A stretch of 64,000 nucleotides of DNA, taken from NCBI GenBank assembly GCA_051294375.1, contig CM119269.1, forward strand, positions 22,865,808-22,929,807. The letters are read 5' to 3'. Below, piece by piece: positions 20,769 to 32,308 of this stretch. This DNA comes from Paraspadella gotoi (taxonomy: Eukaryota; Chaetognatha). Position 1 is the first letter of the stretch; each line of letters starts with the position of its first letter. The notes under the pieces were generated by a model, which was not told where the DNA came from, ran no database searches, and saw nothing but the letters and a program-made list of their open reading frames with translations. A program made the translations under genes and the position numbers.

Positions 20769-20996
20769 TTATGTCATATATCTTACTTATGACAGACTAC
20801 AGTATCATATCAGGTCAATTTGCGAAATATTCATCGCGAAAAAGACTTAAGTGCCATTCATTTTATTTCGTACGAATTACGAATAAGAAGAAGCAACGTT
20901 GTCATGGAAACTACATAAAATTATTTTTTTCCGTCCAGATTTGTGAGTTTTAGTTGATTGACGAGGAGACGAAGAGGGAGAGAGGACGAGAGTGAT

Positions 20997-20997
<1 letters not shown>

Positions 20998-21091
<94 letters not shown>
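20998..21091. repeat. (GA)n microsatellite, foldback arm 1
   Basis: About 90 bases of GA. With the (CT)n tract 100 bases downstream it can form a long hairpin. Confidence 0.95.
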
Positions 21092-21092
<1 letters not shown>

Positions 21093-21185
21093 TGATAAAA
21101 GTGTGGCCTCTGTTTTCTATGTTTGCTTCTTCCTTCAACCCAAAAAATCCCAAATTCCAAACTTCAAACTTTTTCGTCTTTGAAT

Positions 21186-21189
<4 letters not shown>

Positions 21190-21262
<73 letters not shown>
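21190..21262. repeat. (CT)n microsatellite, foldback arm 2
   Basis: About 36 CT dinucleotides, the reverse complement class of 20998-21091. Confidence 0.95.
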
Positions 21263-21267
<5 letters not shown>

Positions 21268-21529
21268 GCCCGCCACCTACCCAGCTGCTTTCGGCCTATT
21301 TCTCAGTGCCAGTCATTGCCACTCCTCCTCTTACCAACTGCCATCTCTTCCTCTTACCAACTGCCATCTCTTCCTCCCACTAGTTCTTTTCCTGTCCCTC
21401 TTTTCCTTCCTCTCCTCCTCTTCCTCTTCCTCCTCCTCCTCCTTTCTTCTCTCTCGGGATTAAAAATCTTCTCTCTCGAGAAAAAAAAAAATCTCTTGGA
21501 ATCGAAACTTAAGTTTCTTGGACTCTTTG
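21263..21529. other. C/T-rich spacer with small repeats
   Basis: CTTACCAACTGCCATCTCTT is tandemly repeated at about 21329-21375, and a (TCC)n run lies at 21420-21443. No gene is seen. Confidence 0.65.
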
Positions 21530-21752
21530 GACGGACACACTGACAGAGATGGAGAGGCTGACGGACTGACATACGGACAGATAGCTAAAGATATATTGGC
21601 CGTTGACTGACAAACCTAGAGACAGACAGACTCTATGACCGATGGACAGACAGAATTGTAGACAAGCTAATTCACAGACAGACATACAGACAGCCCGAAA
21701 AAGTCGCAGACTAACGGACCAACAGCCAGACAGACAGACAGACAGACGGAGA
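21530..21752. repeat. Degenerate GACA tetranucleotide array
   Basis: GACA and GACAGA words recur throughout, becoming a pure run GACAGACAGACAGAC at about 21728-21748. Confidence 0.8.
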
Positions 21753-21799
21753 GAAGGAACAAGATTTTATAGGAAATAGGAAATATAAAACTCCGTAGT

Positions 21800-22110
21800 T
21801 TCAGCTTCGTCTCATCTCACTCACTCTGCTTTCACATCACTCTGTCTCACTCCTTTTCCACCCTCTCTCCGTTTCATCACGTTTTATCTGACTCCATCAA
21901 ACTTCACTTCTCACCGTATTGCTCCCTCTCACATCTCACTTTATCTTTACCCATCATCTTTAAAATCTCACCTGATATTAGTACATCTCTTTATATCTTA
22001 CACTATCTCCAAATACGTTTTATCTCACTCCTTCAGACCTCATCTCTTCTCTTCTCACCCCATCAAACTACATCTCACAACATCAGACCCCATCTAACTA
22101 CATAACCTCC
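21800..22110. repeat. Degenerate CATCTCAC array
   Basis: Words such as CATCTCAC, CATCACTC and TTTATCTCACTCC recur about every 10-25 bases, consistent with an old decayed minisatellite. Confidence 0.6.
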
Positions 22111-22174
22111 CGAAATGGAACTCGAGTTTTCCAATTCGTCTCAGTCGCTTTTCTCTTCCACCAGCTTTTGTTTC

Positions 22175-22309
22175 GACCGTCTCTCTCTCTGACTCTCTCT
22201 CTCTCTGACTCTCTCTCTCTCTCTCTCTGTTTTGTTTCTCTCCTCTTCTCGTTTCATTGTTTGTTTTGAATTCGTTTCTCATCCATAATTTGTTTGATTG
22301 ACGAACAGA

Positions 22310-22362
<53 letters not shown>
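22175..22362. repeat. Two (CT)n tracts
   Basis: CT runs at about 22178-22238 and 22312-22362 flank an AT-richer segment. Confidence 0.92.
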
Positions 22363-22365
<3 letters not shown>

Positions 22366-22439
22366 CTCTTCGTTCCTTCAATTCTTTCTTTTCCTCCTTT
22401 CTTTCCTTAACTTCTATCCTTTATTTCTTCTTTTCTATT

Positions 22440-23384
22440 TTCCCCTCTTCTATCCTTTTCTGAGGGTACTCGCCTAATTAAAATTATTATGAAAATTTGC
22501 AAATTACTTGTTTCACTATTTTCTAATTTTATATTTTATGAAGGATTTAGTATTTAATCTATTTAATCTATTTAATCTATTTTATATTTCTATATAGAGC
22601 AAAACATTTTTTTTTACAATTTTTAAATTTTTTGATGGATTCTGATAGAGCATAAAAAGTTAAACAAGAAATATAATTACAACTTTTAAAAATTATTACG
22701 TTTTCTCAGTAAAAATCGAAAAAAACTGATAAAATAATCAAAAAATGATGATGTTGATGATTTTTTGTAGTTTTTCTTATTTTTGACTTACTTATCATAA
22801 AAATATTTAAAAAAGAATTATACTTTGTGTAGACAACTTTTTATGGGCTATCTGAATCTGGTCTTAAAATTTAAAATTTCTCAAAAAAGATTTTGGCCAT
22901 TCCTATTTATAAATAAATATTAAAAAATTAATTACTAGGGTATAGAGCCACATAAGAATTATTTTGTCCATTGAAAGCATACTTATAAATGTATAAATTT
23001 TCGTTTGAGTATGTACTCGCTCTCAATTTTTGACTCGCCCCATTGAGTGCGGCTACCCCTATCACAATCTCACATTCCTTCAAAGGTCTCCATCTTTTTC
23101 TCATGGAATCTCGAATGTACATTTTTATCCCGACCATAAAACAAATTTAATCGGTGATAAACAGACGGAGGGACCGACCGACCGACCAAATTGCTTGTCA
23201 GAGAAAACGACCCGGGATTAATTTCCTTTCTTTTCTTGTTTGTTCTTTTTTCTTCTTTTTTCCCTTTTATTTCTCAGTCGTTAAAAAAGACAAATGGCAA
23301 GACTTTTTTGAAAAGAGAAAAAATGAGCATTATTTCCCGAAACCGTTTCATTTCCGTTTCTAATCCATGAACTGGATTTTAATT
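22440..23384. other. AT-rich spacer, no supported gene
   Basis: AT-rich with ATTTAATCT repeated three times near 22551-22580. Short frames of 60-70 codons in 22928-23363 show no motif. Confidence 0.5.
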
Positions 23385-23535
23385 TAAAATATTTAACCTT
23401 GTATTTTTGACTTTCTTTTTTGCTATTTAAAATAGTTTAGAGATGAAACAAAAAATTCGTTGTAATAGCAATTTTTTTTTATAAAAATTGCTATTACAAC
23501 GAATTTTTCATTTCATCTCTAAAATATTTAACCTT
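23385..23535. mobile_element. Hairpin insertion flanked by 16-bp direct repeats
   Basis: The 16-mer TAAAATATTTAACCTT occurs at 23385-23400 and 23520-23535. Between them, arms at about 23437-23475 and 23483-23520 (AGAGATGAAA...GTAATAGCAATTTTT and its reverse complement) are nearly perfect, with a loop of only a few A/T bases. This resembles a tiny foldback or MITE-like insertion with a target duplication. A hairpin formed by replication slippage is the alternative. Confidence 0.55.
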
Positions 23536-23577
23536 TATTATAAAATATTTTAATTTCTATTATAAGGCCTAATATTA

Positions 23578-23629
23578 AACCCTAAATTAATACCTTGCCT
23601 TAATATTCAATACTTAAACCGAATCTTAA
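23578..23629. repeat. 52-bp repeat left of gap
   Basis: Matches 23640-23691 with two differences. As at 5.4 kb, a 10-N gap separates the copies, so overlapping contig ends are likely. Confidence 0.95.
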
Positions 23630-23639
23630 NNNNNNNNNN
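23630..23639. other. Assembly gap, 10 N
   Basis: Ten N between two near-identical 52-bp sequences. Confidence 1.
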
Positions 23640-23790
23640 AACCCTAAATTAATACTTTGCCTTAATATTCAATACTTAAACCAAATCTTAAATTCTTAAT
23701 ATCCTTAATATTTGTAATATCTCTAATAATTTTTAATATCCTTAATATCCTTAATAACACTTAATTTTTTTAATATACTTATTCCTTAAC
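23640..23790. repeat. Repeat right of gap, then TTAATATCC array
   Basis: The twin of 23578-23629 is followed by a degenerate 9-bp TTAATATCC repeat from about 23690 to 23770. Confidence 0.8.
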
Positions 23791-24050
23791 AGAATCTTTA
23801 ACCAAATCTTTAACCAAATCCCTTCCTAACCATTAAATCTATTTCCTTACCAAAATATTAGCCATAACCTTTAACCCCTAATCTTTAAACTTTAAAACTT
23901 ATCTGATTCTTGATTTAACCTGAAATGGGTCCGTTTTGGAAAGAAGAGCCAAAAAATCTTTCCTATTCTCCTTTTATTATTTTGGCCCTTAAGGCTTAAC
24001 GCCTTTTTATACCTTTTTATCTCTCAGAATCTTTCCTTTCCTTTCTTCAT
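23791..24050. other. AT-rich spacer
   Basis: ACCAAATC and CCTTAACC words recur loosely. No gene is seen. Confidence 0.5.
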
Positions 24051-24130
24051 CTCTTTCTTATCTATCTTAATACTCTCTTTCTTTTCTATCTTAATACTCT
24101 CTTTCTTATTTATCTTAATACTCTCTAAAT
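24051..24130. repeat. Minisatellite of about 27 bp, three copies
   Basis: TATCTTAATACTCTCTTTCT recurs three times with a short variable part. Confidence 0.88.
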
Positions 24131-24164
24131 ACAGACCGATCGAACAAGTGTCTTATAGAATCGT

Positions 24165-24280
24165 GGCGCAACTAAAAAAAAGAATAAAAAAAAAAAATAA
24201 TAAAAAAAAATAAAAAAGAATAAAAGAAATAAAAAGAATAAAAAATTAAAAAAAGAATAAAAAAAGAATAACTTTTCATC
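24165..24280. repeat. A-rich (AAAAAT/AAAAAG) tract
   Basis: Nearly pure A with AAT and AAG interruptions, the kind of tail left by a retroposed element, though no element body is recognised upstream. Confidence 0.75.
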
Positions 24281-24342
24281 TTCGTTTTTTCTCTCATGAA
24301 TCATTCAAAGTTGGAAGTCGGAAAGGAAGTCACTCTGCTTTT

Positions 24343-24345
<3 letters not shown>

Positions 24346-24386
<41 letters not shown>

Positions 24387-24540
24387 ATGAAGAGAGAGAG
24401 AGAGAAAAAAGTTGGAAGGGATTAAAGAAAGAGAGGTTGGCTGGGTTTGCAGAAAATAGTGAGGTGGGTAAAAGAGAAAAAGAAAAGAAAAGAAAAAAAA
24501 AAAAAAAAAAAAAGAAAAAAAAAAGAAAAAAAAGAAAGCG
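24346..24540. repeat. Purine tracts (GA)n and (AAAAG)n
   Basis: GA repeats at 24346-24412, then A/G-rich runs at 24478-24540. Confidence 0.9.
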
Positions 24541-24585
24541 AATTTGTGATTTTGACTCACAAGTCACCGACGACGACAAAAAATC

Positions 24586-24588
24586 AAT

Positions 24589-24620
<32 letters not shown>

Positions 24621-24668
24621 CTCCTCCCTTCTCTCTTTCTCTCTCTCTCTCCTCTCTCTCTCCTCTCA
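24586..24668. repeat. (CT)n tract
   Basis: CT and CCT repeats. Confidence 0.93.
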
Positions 24669-24857
24669 GTTCGTCGCTTCATGTAAAACATTTACACTGC
24701 GGTGCAAAAAAAAAAAAAGAAGACACTAGATAGCTTTAAATACAGCACTATTTCTATCGATTGTGCAAGAAAAATTTGAATTGGTTCAGGAAGTAGAATA
24801 TAGCAAACACTTTAAAGTATGTAAGTAATGTAAGTAACTCTTATAAATAAAACTCTT

Positions 24858-24884
24858 TTTTGTCTCTCTTTTCTCTTCTTCTCT

Positions 24885-24919
<35 letters not shown>

Positions 24920-24955
24920 ATCTTCTCTCTCTTCTCTCTCTCTCTCTCTCTCTAA
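24858..24955. repeat. (CT)n tract
   Basis: CT repeat with CTTCT interruptions. Confidence 0.93.
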
Positions 24956-25044
24956 ATTTTTATGAATACCATTGACTGAAAGCAAACTCTGTTGAATTCG
25001 ATGAAAATTTTCTTGAATTTTTCTACGATTTGATTTTGTAGAAA

Positions 25045-25076
25045 AGAGTGTGGGAAGGGAAAGAGAGTGAGAAGAG

Positions 25077-25133
<57 letters not shown>

Positions 25134-25153
25134 AGAGAGAGAGAGAAGAGAGA

Positions 25154-25192
<39 letters not shown>

Positions 25193-25343
25193 GAGAGAGA
25201 GAGAGAAAGAGAGAGATAAGAGAGAGAGAAGAGAGAGAGAGAGAGAGAAGGGGGGGGAAGCGAACGGGGGAGAGATTTTATTCCTTGAGGATTTTTCGAG
25301 CAATTTATAAATAAATGATTTACTGACTTGAGGTTTTTTGAAA

Positions 25344-25432
<89 letters not shown>

Positions 25433-25480
25433 AGAGGAGAGAGAGAGAGAAAGAAGAGAGCGAAAGAGAAAGAGTGTTTT
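25045..25480. repeat. (GA)n tracts
   Basis: Two long GA tracts (25045-25262 and 25340-25480) separated by about 80 bases of unique DNA. Arg/Glu frames on the plus strand and Ser/Leu frames on the minus strand, up to 233 codons, are repeat readings. Confidence 0.95.
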
Positions 25481-25499
25481 AAAAAAAAAAGACATAAGC

Positions 25500-25893
25500 T
25501 GAAACATGAACATACAGGTTCTTGTTTATAAAGTTGGTCCAAATGATTTGCTCTTAATTTTTTAAAAGTGACGGCGCTATTAATTTTCAAGTGACGGAAT
25601 CTTTATTTTCTCTTCGTTTGGGTGAAATATTTTCCAAAAACCCCCATGCCCTGAATTTACTTTTTATATTTAAATATTTAATAAAAATATTTTATCTTAT
25701 TTAAGTGAATCCTTAATCCTTATCCTTAATCCCTTAATCCAACCTTTTCTCTAATTCTTAATCTAATTTTAAAAAAAACTCATTATTTCTGAAACGGGGA
25801 GCTTTCGGAAAAATATAGCCAACTTTGTTTCAAATTCCTCAACTTTCCTTCAATTTCTTAACTATTCAGTTTAACCGTCGCCTTCACTCGAAT
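25500..25893. other. AT-rich spacer
   Basis: A short CTTAATCCTTAATCC repeat lies near 25710-25740. No gene is seen. Confidence 0.5.
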
Positions 25894-26476
25894 CTAATTG
25901 TCGTCCTCGTTGTTGTTGTTGTCGTCGTCGTCTTCTTTCCTCTCCTCTAAAATAGTCAATGAATCTTCTCCTTCGGTCGTCATCGTCGTTCGTCGTTGTT
26001 TGTTGTCCTCTCTTCATTGTCGTCGTCGTCGTCGTGTTGTTGTTGTCCTCGTCTTCATCGTCTTCATCGTCCTCGTCGTTGTTGTTGTCTGTCTTCATTG
26101 TCGTCGTCGTCGTCGTCGTTGTTTTGTTGTCCTCGTCTTCATCGTTCTCGTCGTTGTTGTTGTCCTCGTCTTCATTGTCGCCGTCGTGTCGTTGTTGTTG
26201 TTGTCCTCGTCTTCGTCGTCGTCGTCGTCGTTTGTGTTGTCCCTCGTCTTCATCGTTGTCGTCGTCTTCTTCATCTCTCATTTTCTGACGAGGAAATTCC
26301 TTTCATCTCCATTTTGTCGTCGTCGTTGTTGTCGTCGTCGTCGTTTGTTGTCGTCGTCGTCGTCGTTCTTCATCGTCGTGTCTTCATGCGTCGTCGTCGG
26401 CTTCATCGTCCGTCGTCGTGCTCGTCGCTTCGTCGTCGTCGTCTTCATCGTCTTCTCGTCGTCGTCGTCGTTGACG
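25894..26476 (+). repeat. GTC/GTT trinucleotide field
   Basis: About 580 bases of GTC, GTT, CTC and TTC triplets, the same class as the 10-12 kb field and in the same orientation. CCTCGTCTTCATCG blocks recur about every 60-70 bases. Poly-Ser, poly-Val and poly-Arg frames are artefacts. Confidence 0.92.
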
Positions 26477-26536
26477 TTAACATTCCCATTCTGTCTCCAA
26501 AGTCAGTGAAGCTTTTCATTCGCTCCGATCTCTTCA

Positions 26537-26770
26537 TGATCCTTCTCTCTCTCTCTCTCTGCTCTTTCTTTCTCTCTCTCTCCTCCTCATCCGTCGACTC
26601 CTTCTCTCTTCTCTCCCTCTCAGCAGAGTTTCTCTCGTTCTCATCTCGTCACTCTTCTCTCTCGTCTCTCTCTTTCTCTCTCTCTCTCTTTCTCTCTCTC
26701 TCTCGTTCCTCTCTCTCTCTCTCGTCTCTCTCTCTCTCTCTCTCTCTCTCAATCTTCTCTCTCTCAATCT
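26537..26770. repeat. CT-rich tract
   Basis: CT repeats with TCGT and TTCT interruptions, ending about 15 bases before the long inverted-repeat element. Confidence 0.92.
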
Positions 26771-26784
26771 CATAAGATTCCAAA

Positions 26785-29700
26785 AATATCCACGCGTTCT
26801 TTTTGACATCGATTTAATCGGATGGAGTGACAAGAATGAGGAATGTCCCGGGATATCGTTTCCGACCTTTGGGGCTACACAAAAAAAGGGTAAATCAAAT
26901 TTTTCCTAATGTACAGTTTTTTTATAAATTAAGCCTTATTTAAAAATAGCTATATAAATCAATAAAGTAGAAAAATAAAATTAAAAATGGTTTAACATTT
27001 TCCTCAAAAAATGAAAATATCTATGCAGTCATCCAATAATCTAGATGAACAATCTTTCTTATTCGTTTTGAGTCCATGACCCTTATTCTATCCTTTAATA
27101 GTTTAAATTGTAATTAATTTTTCTTCTATTAAGAATATTATTTTAATTTTTTTTTCAAAAATTTAAAGTTAAAAAAAATGCTACGATACATAGCAGAATG
27201 ATGAAGAGAAAAATTGCTTATATTATTAAGGGACGTACCTACCCTAATTATAGAGCCTTCAAATACATTATAGGTAAAGCTTTATTATGATGATGTTTTG
27301 ACATATGTACACGAATAAATATATTTGATAAAATTAAATATTATGAAAAAAATTTTAACTTTGAATTTTTTTTAGCAATAATAGAGCATAATTATTAATT
27401 AATTGTTCATATGCTTTTATAGCTACTGGTCGATTGTATCATTCTCATTATAATAAATTTTAATAACTTCCTTTTATTTTTAATAATACTGACTGCTATA
27501 TTTACTTACTTTTTGCAAAATCAAAAATTAAACTGATATTAAAAATTATGTATGAAACAGCAACAAAAACTGCTTTTTTTTAAAAATCACATGTATTGTA
27601 ATGTCTTGAACTGATATATATATATCAACCTGGACAAAATCAAAAAGTTTTTACAACAATCCCAACTACGACATTTATTAAGGCTTGTCAAATGTATAAA
27701 ATAAATTGATAAGTCATTTCGGAACTTGCTTTGGTTAGGTTTACTTAATCTCAGTAGGCGCCTCCTTTTATATGACAGAATAAGCAGTATATTAAAAAAC
27801 AGTTTTTTATTTGGAGTGGGCATCAACCCTCTCCTACCATACATATTAACATCAGTAAATTTGTATAAGTATAGTAGATTCCTCTATAGATTTTTTAATT
27901 TTTGAAACCATATTTACTTTTTTTTTCCATATTTTTTTGACACAGCAAAACGTTTTCTTTGATTACGCTAAAGAGAAATGTAAAAATAAAAATATAGTAC
28001 CAATAGTTAGAGTTATGTCTAGAATAGATGAAAAAAAAAAACCTTGTTTCCAAAAATTTGGATTGGGAAGTGGGGTAAATAAGGCTTTACCAACGGTATC
28101 GCTCTGCATCGCTGTTGCAATTATCTCTCAATTAATTTTTTTAATTTAATACATTTGAAAGCGAAAAAAAGAAATTCAGCCATGCAGGTGAGGCATAAAG
28201 GGTAAGAAAATTCTGTACATAGATGGCATGCTAATATGAACTTTTATGTCTGCCGTAACTGGGGGCCATAAAGAAACCTTAAAAAAATCATCATTAAGTC
28301 AATCAATGAACCCATTTTTGCGAAATTTTTTTTGTTCCTTATTAAAATGGAATGATAAATAACAGAACGTTAAATTCCCTTTATAAAAGGTGTTTATTTA
28401 AAAGAAAATTTAGCAATACAATTCAACACAATGAATGTCTTGCTTTGTAAAATATGTCAGCAGTTAAGTAATTTTTTAAAATTTTATATTCGATAACAGA
28501 GAGTATAATCAAGCTTTTTGCTTTGCAGTTGAAAGATGAATGAACAAATGATTATTTTTTTTTCGACAGAAAGAAGGTAGATGCGTCCAGACTGTTTATA
28601 TAAGCTGAAAAAATTATTATTACTTTATCATTTTTCATATTTAAAAAAAATATTACTTCAAGCTACTACAATTTTTTGCATTCTTGTTTTTTTAATTTTA
28701 ACTAAAAAAATACAAGCAAATTTATAAAGTAGATGAAAATTTAATGAATAATTTAAAATGTAAATTCAACAACGACTTTCCTCTTTCAATGTACAAAAGA
28801 AAAAACACAAAAATTTAACATTATTGCCTTAATTGAAATTTGTAATGCAAAAAACTGTTTATACTTTTAAACTCGTATTTTAAATAAAAACTGGGGAGTG
28901 TGTAAAAATTTATGGATAAAATTATTACAAAACTGTTCTAGACATTGTCCCAATGATTGGCGCTTTAATTTGATAACACACCCCCTTCTTCCCTCCCCGT
29001 CAGTCCTTTTTTTTTCAAAAGACTATTCAACGAAAATAAATCTTTTTATTACTTTTTATTGGCCATCATTGCAAGTTATTTTTAAACAACCTAAACTTTT
29101 GGCCTTCAACAAATGTCTAGTTTGGATTGTTTAAAACTTTTTAAATTTTGTCCAAGGAATAATATATATCACCTCCACAAAATTAAAACTAGCAATCTGA
29201 TTCAAAAAAAAAGTTTTCGGCTCCGTTTCATACATACATTTTTAAATATCAAAGTATAATCTTTGGTTTGTCAACAGTAAGTAAATATAGGCCAGTCAGA
29301 TAAATTACCTAAAAATAAAAAAGTTCAAAATTTATATAATTGAAAAGGATAACAACTGAACGCAAGTAGCCTTATAAAAGCCATCATGGAAAACATAATC
29401 ATTAAAAAATTATGTTTTATCTTTGCCCTAAAAAAAAAAATTACAACAGCTTATAATTCTTTATCATATATTTAATTATTTTACACACTTATTTCTATTT
29501 TCTATATAAAAACAATAATCACTCAATAAACTTACTATAATACTCGACTATCTGAAAGCCCTACTAATTAGGTAGCGTTCAACTCCATTATAATATACCA
29601 AATTTTCTATCAATCATTCTGGCATAGTATATAATTTTTTTTTTAATTTAACAAGAAACTTATCCTGAAAAAAAAGTTAAAAATCACCAATATTTTAAAT

Positions 29701-30060
29701 AAAAGAAAAATTAACTTACAAATAAAACTATTACAAGATAGAATAATGGTTATGGACTCAAGGAACGAAAGAAAATTGTTTCATAGACTTAATGGAAATG
29801 ATGCATCGATATTTTCATTTTTAAAAATATTTAAACCATTTTTTAATTTTTTTTATTCCTAACTTTTATTGATTTTATATAGCTAGATCTTTAATATTAA
29901 TTTACTAAAAAACTTCATTAAGGAAAACTTTGATTACCCTTTTTTGTGTAGCCCCAACCAGGTCCGGAACAATATCCCGGGACATCTATACGCTTCAGTG
30001 CAACATCCAGTGCGATTAAATCGATGTAAAAGGACAGTGTATCCGAGTTCAAAAAACCTA
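26785..30060. mobile_element. Long inverted-repeat (foldback-type) element
   Basis: The left arm (about 26785-27710) and the reverse complement of the right arm (about 29095-30060) align along almost their whole length. Shared blocks include ATCGATTTAATCG, TCCCGGGA with GTGTAGCCCCAA, GAGTCCAT followed by ATTATTCTATC, TATATTTACTTACT, and the TTTTGTCC word beside AAAAAGTTTT. The arms differ by many substitutions, so the structure is old and not a fresh assembly artefact. The core holds no recognisable transposase. Its longest frame is a 70-codon AT-rich ORF at 27937-28149. It could be a non-autonomous DNA transposon or a Foldback element. Confidence 0.7.
27711..29094. other. AT-rich core of the inverted-repeat element
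   Basis: Low-GC DNA between the arms. Short frames only, none with a transposase, reverse-transcriptase or helicase signature. Bases 28885-29060 have a diverged relative at 3505-3660. Confidence 0.55.
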
Positions 30061-30204
30061 AGACCAAAATGGCTGCGCCTAATAAAACAAACATTTTTAA
30101 ATGAATTTTTTAAATTAATCAATTGAATAGACATTAGATAATTTTAAAATAATTAAGCAAAAAGTCTCACACATCCTCTTTAAACAAAAATTTAGAAGCA
30201 CAGG

Positions 30205-30382
30205 GTCACTTAGTTTCGTTGGCTCATGAGGTCATCGGGTCATCGGGTCCTAAGGTCATCCGATCATGTGGTCATTGGGTCATGAGGTCCTCGGGTCATC
30301 GGGTCATGAGGTCATTGGATCATGAGGTCATCGGATCATGAGGTCATCGGGCCATCGGGTCATGAGGTCATCGGGTCACGAT
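30205..30382 (+). repeat. GGTCATCG octanucleotide minisatellite
   Basis: About 20 units of GGTCATCG, GGTCATGA and GATCATGA in strict 8-bp phase. The regularity shows that this stretch is high-accuracy sequence. A noisy, broken-phase version of the same stretch follows in the duplicated unit at 30473. Confidence 0.9.
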
Positions 30383-31730
30383 GGTATTAAACTCCTTTTC
30401 TCCCAGCGATAAAAGGCTTAAAGACGTCGGACCTCTCGGGCACATTGATCGGTCGGTCGGTCTGTCGGTTAGTCCTAAGGTCTCATCCCGATCATGTTGG
30501 TCATTTGGCGGGCCTGTGTTCGATTTGAGGTCCTGCGGGGTCAATCGTGGGTTCATCGAGGGTCATCTTTGGAATCATTGACGGTGTCATCGGATCATGA
30601 GGTTCTCATCGGTGGCCATCGGGTCATTGACGGTCATCGGGTTTCATCGATTTGGTATTTTAAACTCCTTTTCTCCCAGCGTGAATAAAAGCTGCCCTCT
30701 TAAAGACGTTCGACCACCTCTCCGGGCCACCATTTGATATCGGTCATGGTCGGTTCTTCGCGTTTAGTCAGTCGCGGTCGTTCGAGCTCTCCTCACCGGT
30801 ACTACATCCACCGTACTAACACCCTAGCCGCAGAACCTCTCTCACCTCGCAGAGTATACGCACCACTGCACGCGCAGCGACACCAAGCCCCGCTAGTGCT
30901 CTCCAGCAGACCATATCCACGCGCCCTACATCAGAACGGCTCCCTCTCGACTCTACACTGGACCAGCTGACGGATCACCATCGCACACCAGACACGAATC
31001 ACTCCGCGCAAGTGAAGTAGACCGACTTCATTACCCCCTCGTAACATAGCGCAGAACGTCAAGCTAACGGATCAGTCCGTCACAAGTCCCGTGATGTTCA
31101 CTGACGTACTCCCCGCATGACGTCCGGATAATCCTGCCTATTGACCCTCTTCAACCCTCCCAAAGTCCGGCCGCCCCGGCCCACAAGTCTCTTACAACCA
31201 CTACGACGAGTGAACGAGCCCTGCTAATGAGACTAACTCGTCTGCTCCGTATAGTCCTCCGTCGCTCTGTCAAATGTGACTATACTGTCGAATTTCGACT
31301 AGAAATCTGTCTTACCTCTCCCACGTCCACCATTACCAAACTACCAGCAACCTCTCTCTCATCATCTCACCAATGCTACACTCCTCCTCTCTCCTCTTCC
31401 TTCTACTCACCTACTCTCCCCTCATCTCCACTCCCGACTCTACTCTCTCTCTCTCTGCTTTCTCTCCCTCTCTCTCTCTCTCTCTCAGTCTCCTCTTCGT
31501 CTGCCGGACTCCACTCCACCCTTAGTTTCCATTTCACCGGATTTATTCCTCCCAACGAATTTTCGCCGACTCAGGCAGGATGACAGACGCGTAGACCTCT
31601 TTTGGGTTTCCCACGTCCTCTTCTCCTCTCTCTCTCTCCTCTCTCTCTCCTCTCTCTCTCCTCTCTCTCTCTCTCTTCTTCCTCTCTCTCTTCTCTCTTC
31701 TCTCTCTCTTCTCTCTCTCTCTCTCGCATC

Positions 31731-31755
31731 NNNNNNNNNNNNNNNNNNNNNNNNN
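31731..31755. other. Assembly gap, 25 N
   Basis: Fixed-size gap within a CT tract. Confidence 1.
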
Positions 31756-31832
31756 CTGTCGTTTAGTTCAGTCGGATCGGTCAGGATTCGGTCTGTCGGT
31801 CTGTTGCGTCGGTTCGTTTTGGTCGGTTTGTT

Positions 31833-31835
<3 letters not shown>

Positions 31836-31884
<49 letters not shown>
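31836..31884. repeat. (CT)n microsatellite
   Basis: Pure CT run ending in CAG, formally an acceptor-like site. The corresponding noisy copy near 36360 lacks the run. Confidence 0.93.
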
Positions 31885-31886
<2 letters not shown>

Positions 31887-32283
31887 CTGAACCCAAAATG
31901 AGACCCATTCGCACCCTAAACTCGTTCCTTTCTTCTGTCGTCTGCTTTCGCCAAAACTCGTCCTTTTCTCCAGCGAGCGACTTCCAAATCTTTTCCCCAG
32001 CAAGTCATTTTCTGCAGCCAATACCTTCAGCCACAATTGCCTCATTCATCTTTGTTCCTTTTCTCCAGCACCAGCTGTTCGTTTTCACGACAGCAATGTT
32101 TCTTCTCCATCTTTTTCTTTTCCCTATTTTAACACTAGCCTCTCCACTCCATCACTCATAATCTCTCTTTCTCTTTACCCCATCACCATCTCTCCAGCAT
32201 CGCCTTTTCTCCAGCTTCACCTCGTCACTTGGCCTTCAGTTTCGCTCTCTCTTTACCCCATCACCCCCTTTTCTCCAGCATCG

Positions 32284-32308
32284 NNNNNNNNNNNNNNNNN
32301 NNNNNNNN
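32284..32308. other. Assembly gap, 25 N
   Basis: Fixed-size gap between unit X and unit Y. Confidence 1.

Larger units (their letters stand above)
30473..32283 (+). repeat. Direct duplication unit X, copy 1
   Basis: Bases 30473-31442 are, as far as I can see, identical to 35108-36077 (constant offset 4635). From 31443 on, similarity continues but with many indels. The first 300 bases re-read 30247-30472 (TCCTAAGG, GATCATGT, CTCCTTTTCTCCCAGCG, TAAAGACGT) with scattered insertions. So X starts as a noisy second reading of the clean sequence just before it. Frames of 64, 78 and 118 codons lie inside and are unlikely to be genes. Confidence 0.85.

Noticed and set aside
23578-23691. AACCCTAAATT words as interstitial telomere repeats
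   Set aside because: CCCTAA occurs once per copy with no tandem hexamer array.
30494-30970. Identical 64- and 78-codon frames also found at 35129-35605
   Set aside because: Same reason: exact 970-bp duplication of a noisy segment whose clean original (30247-30472) does not keep the frame.
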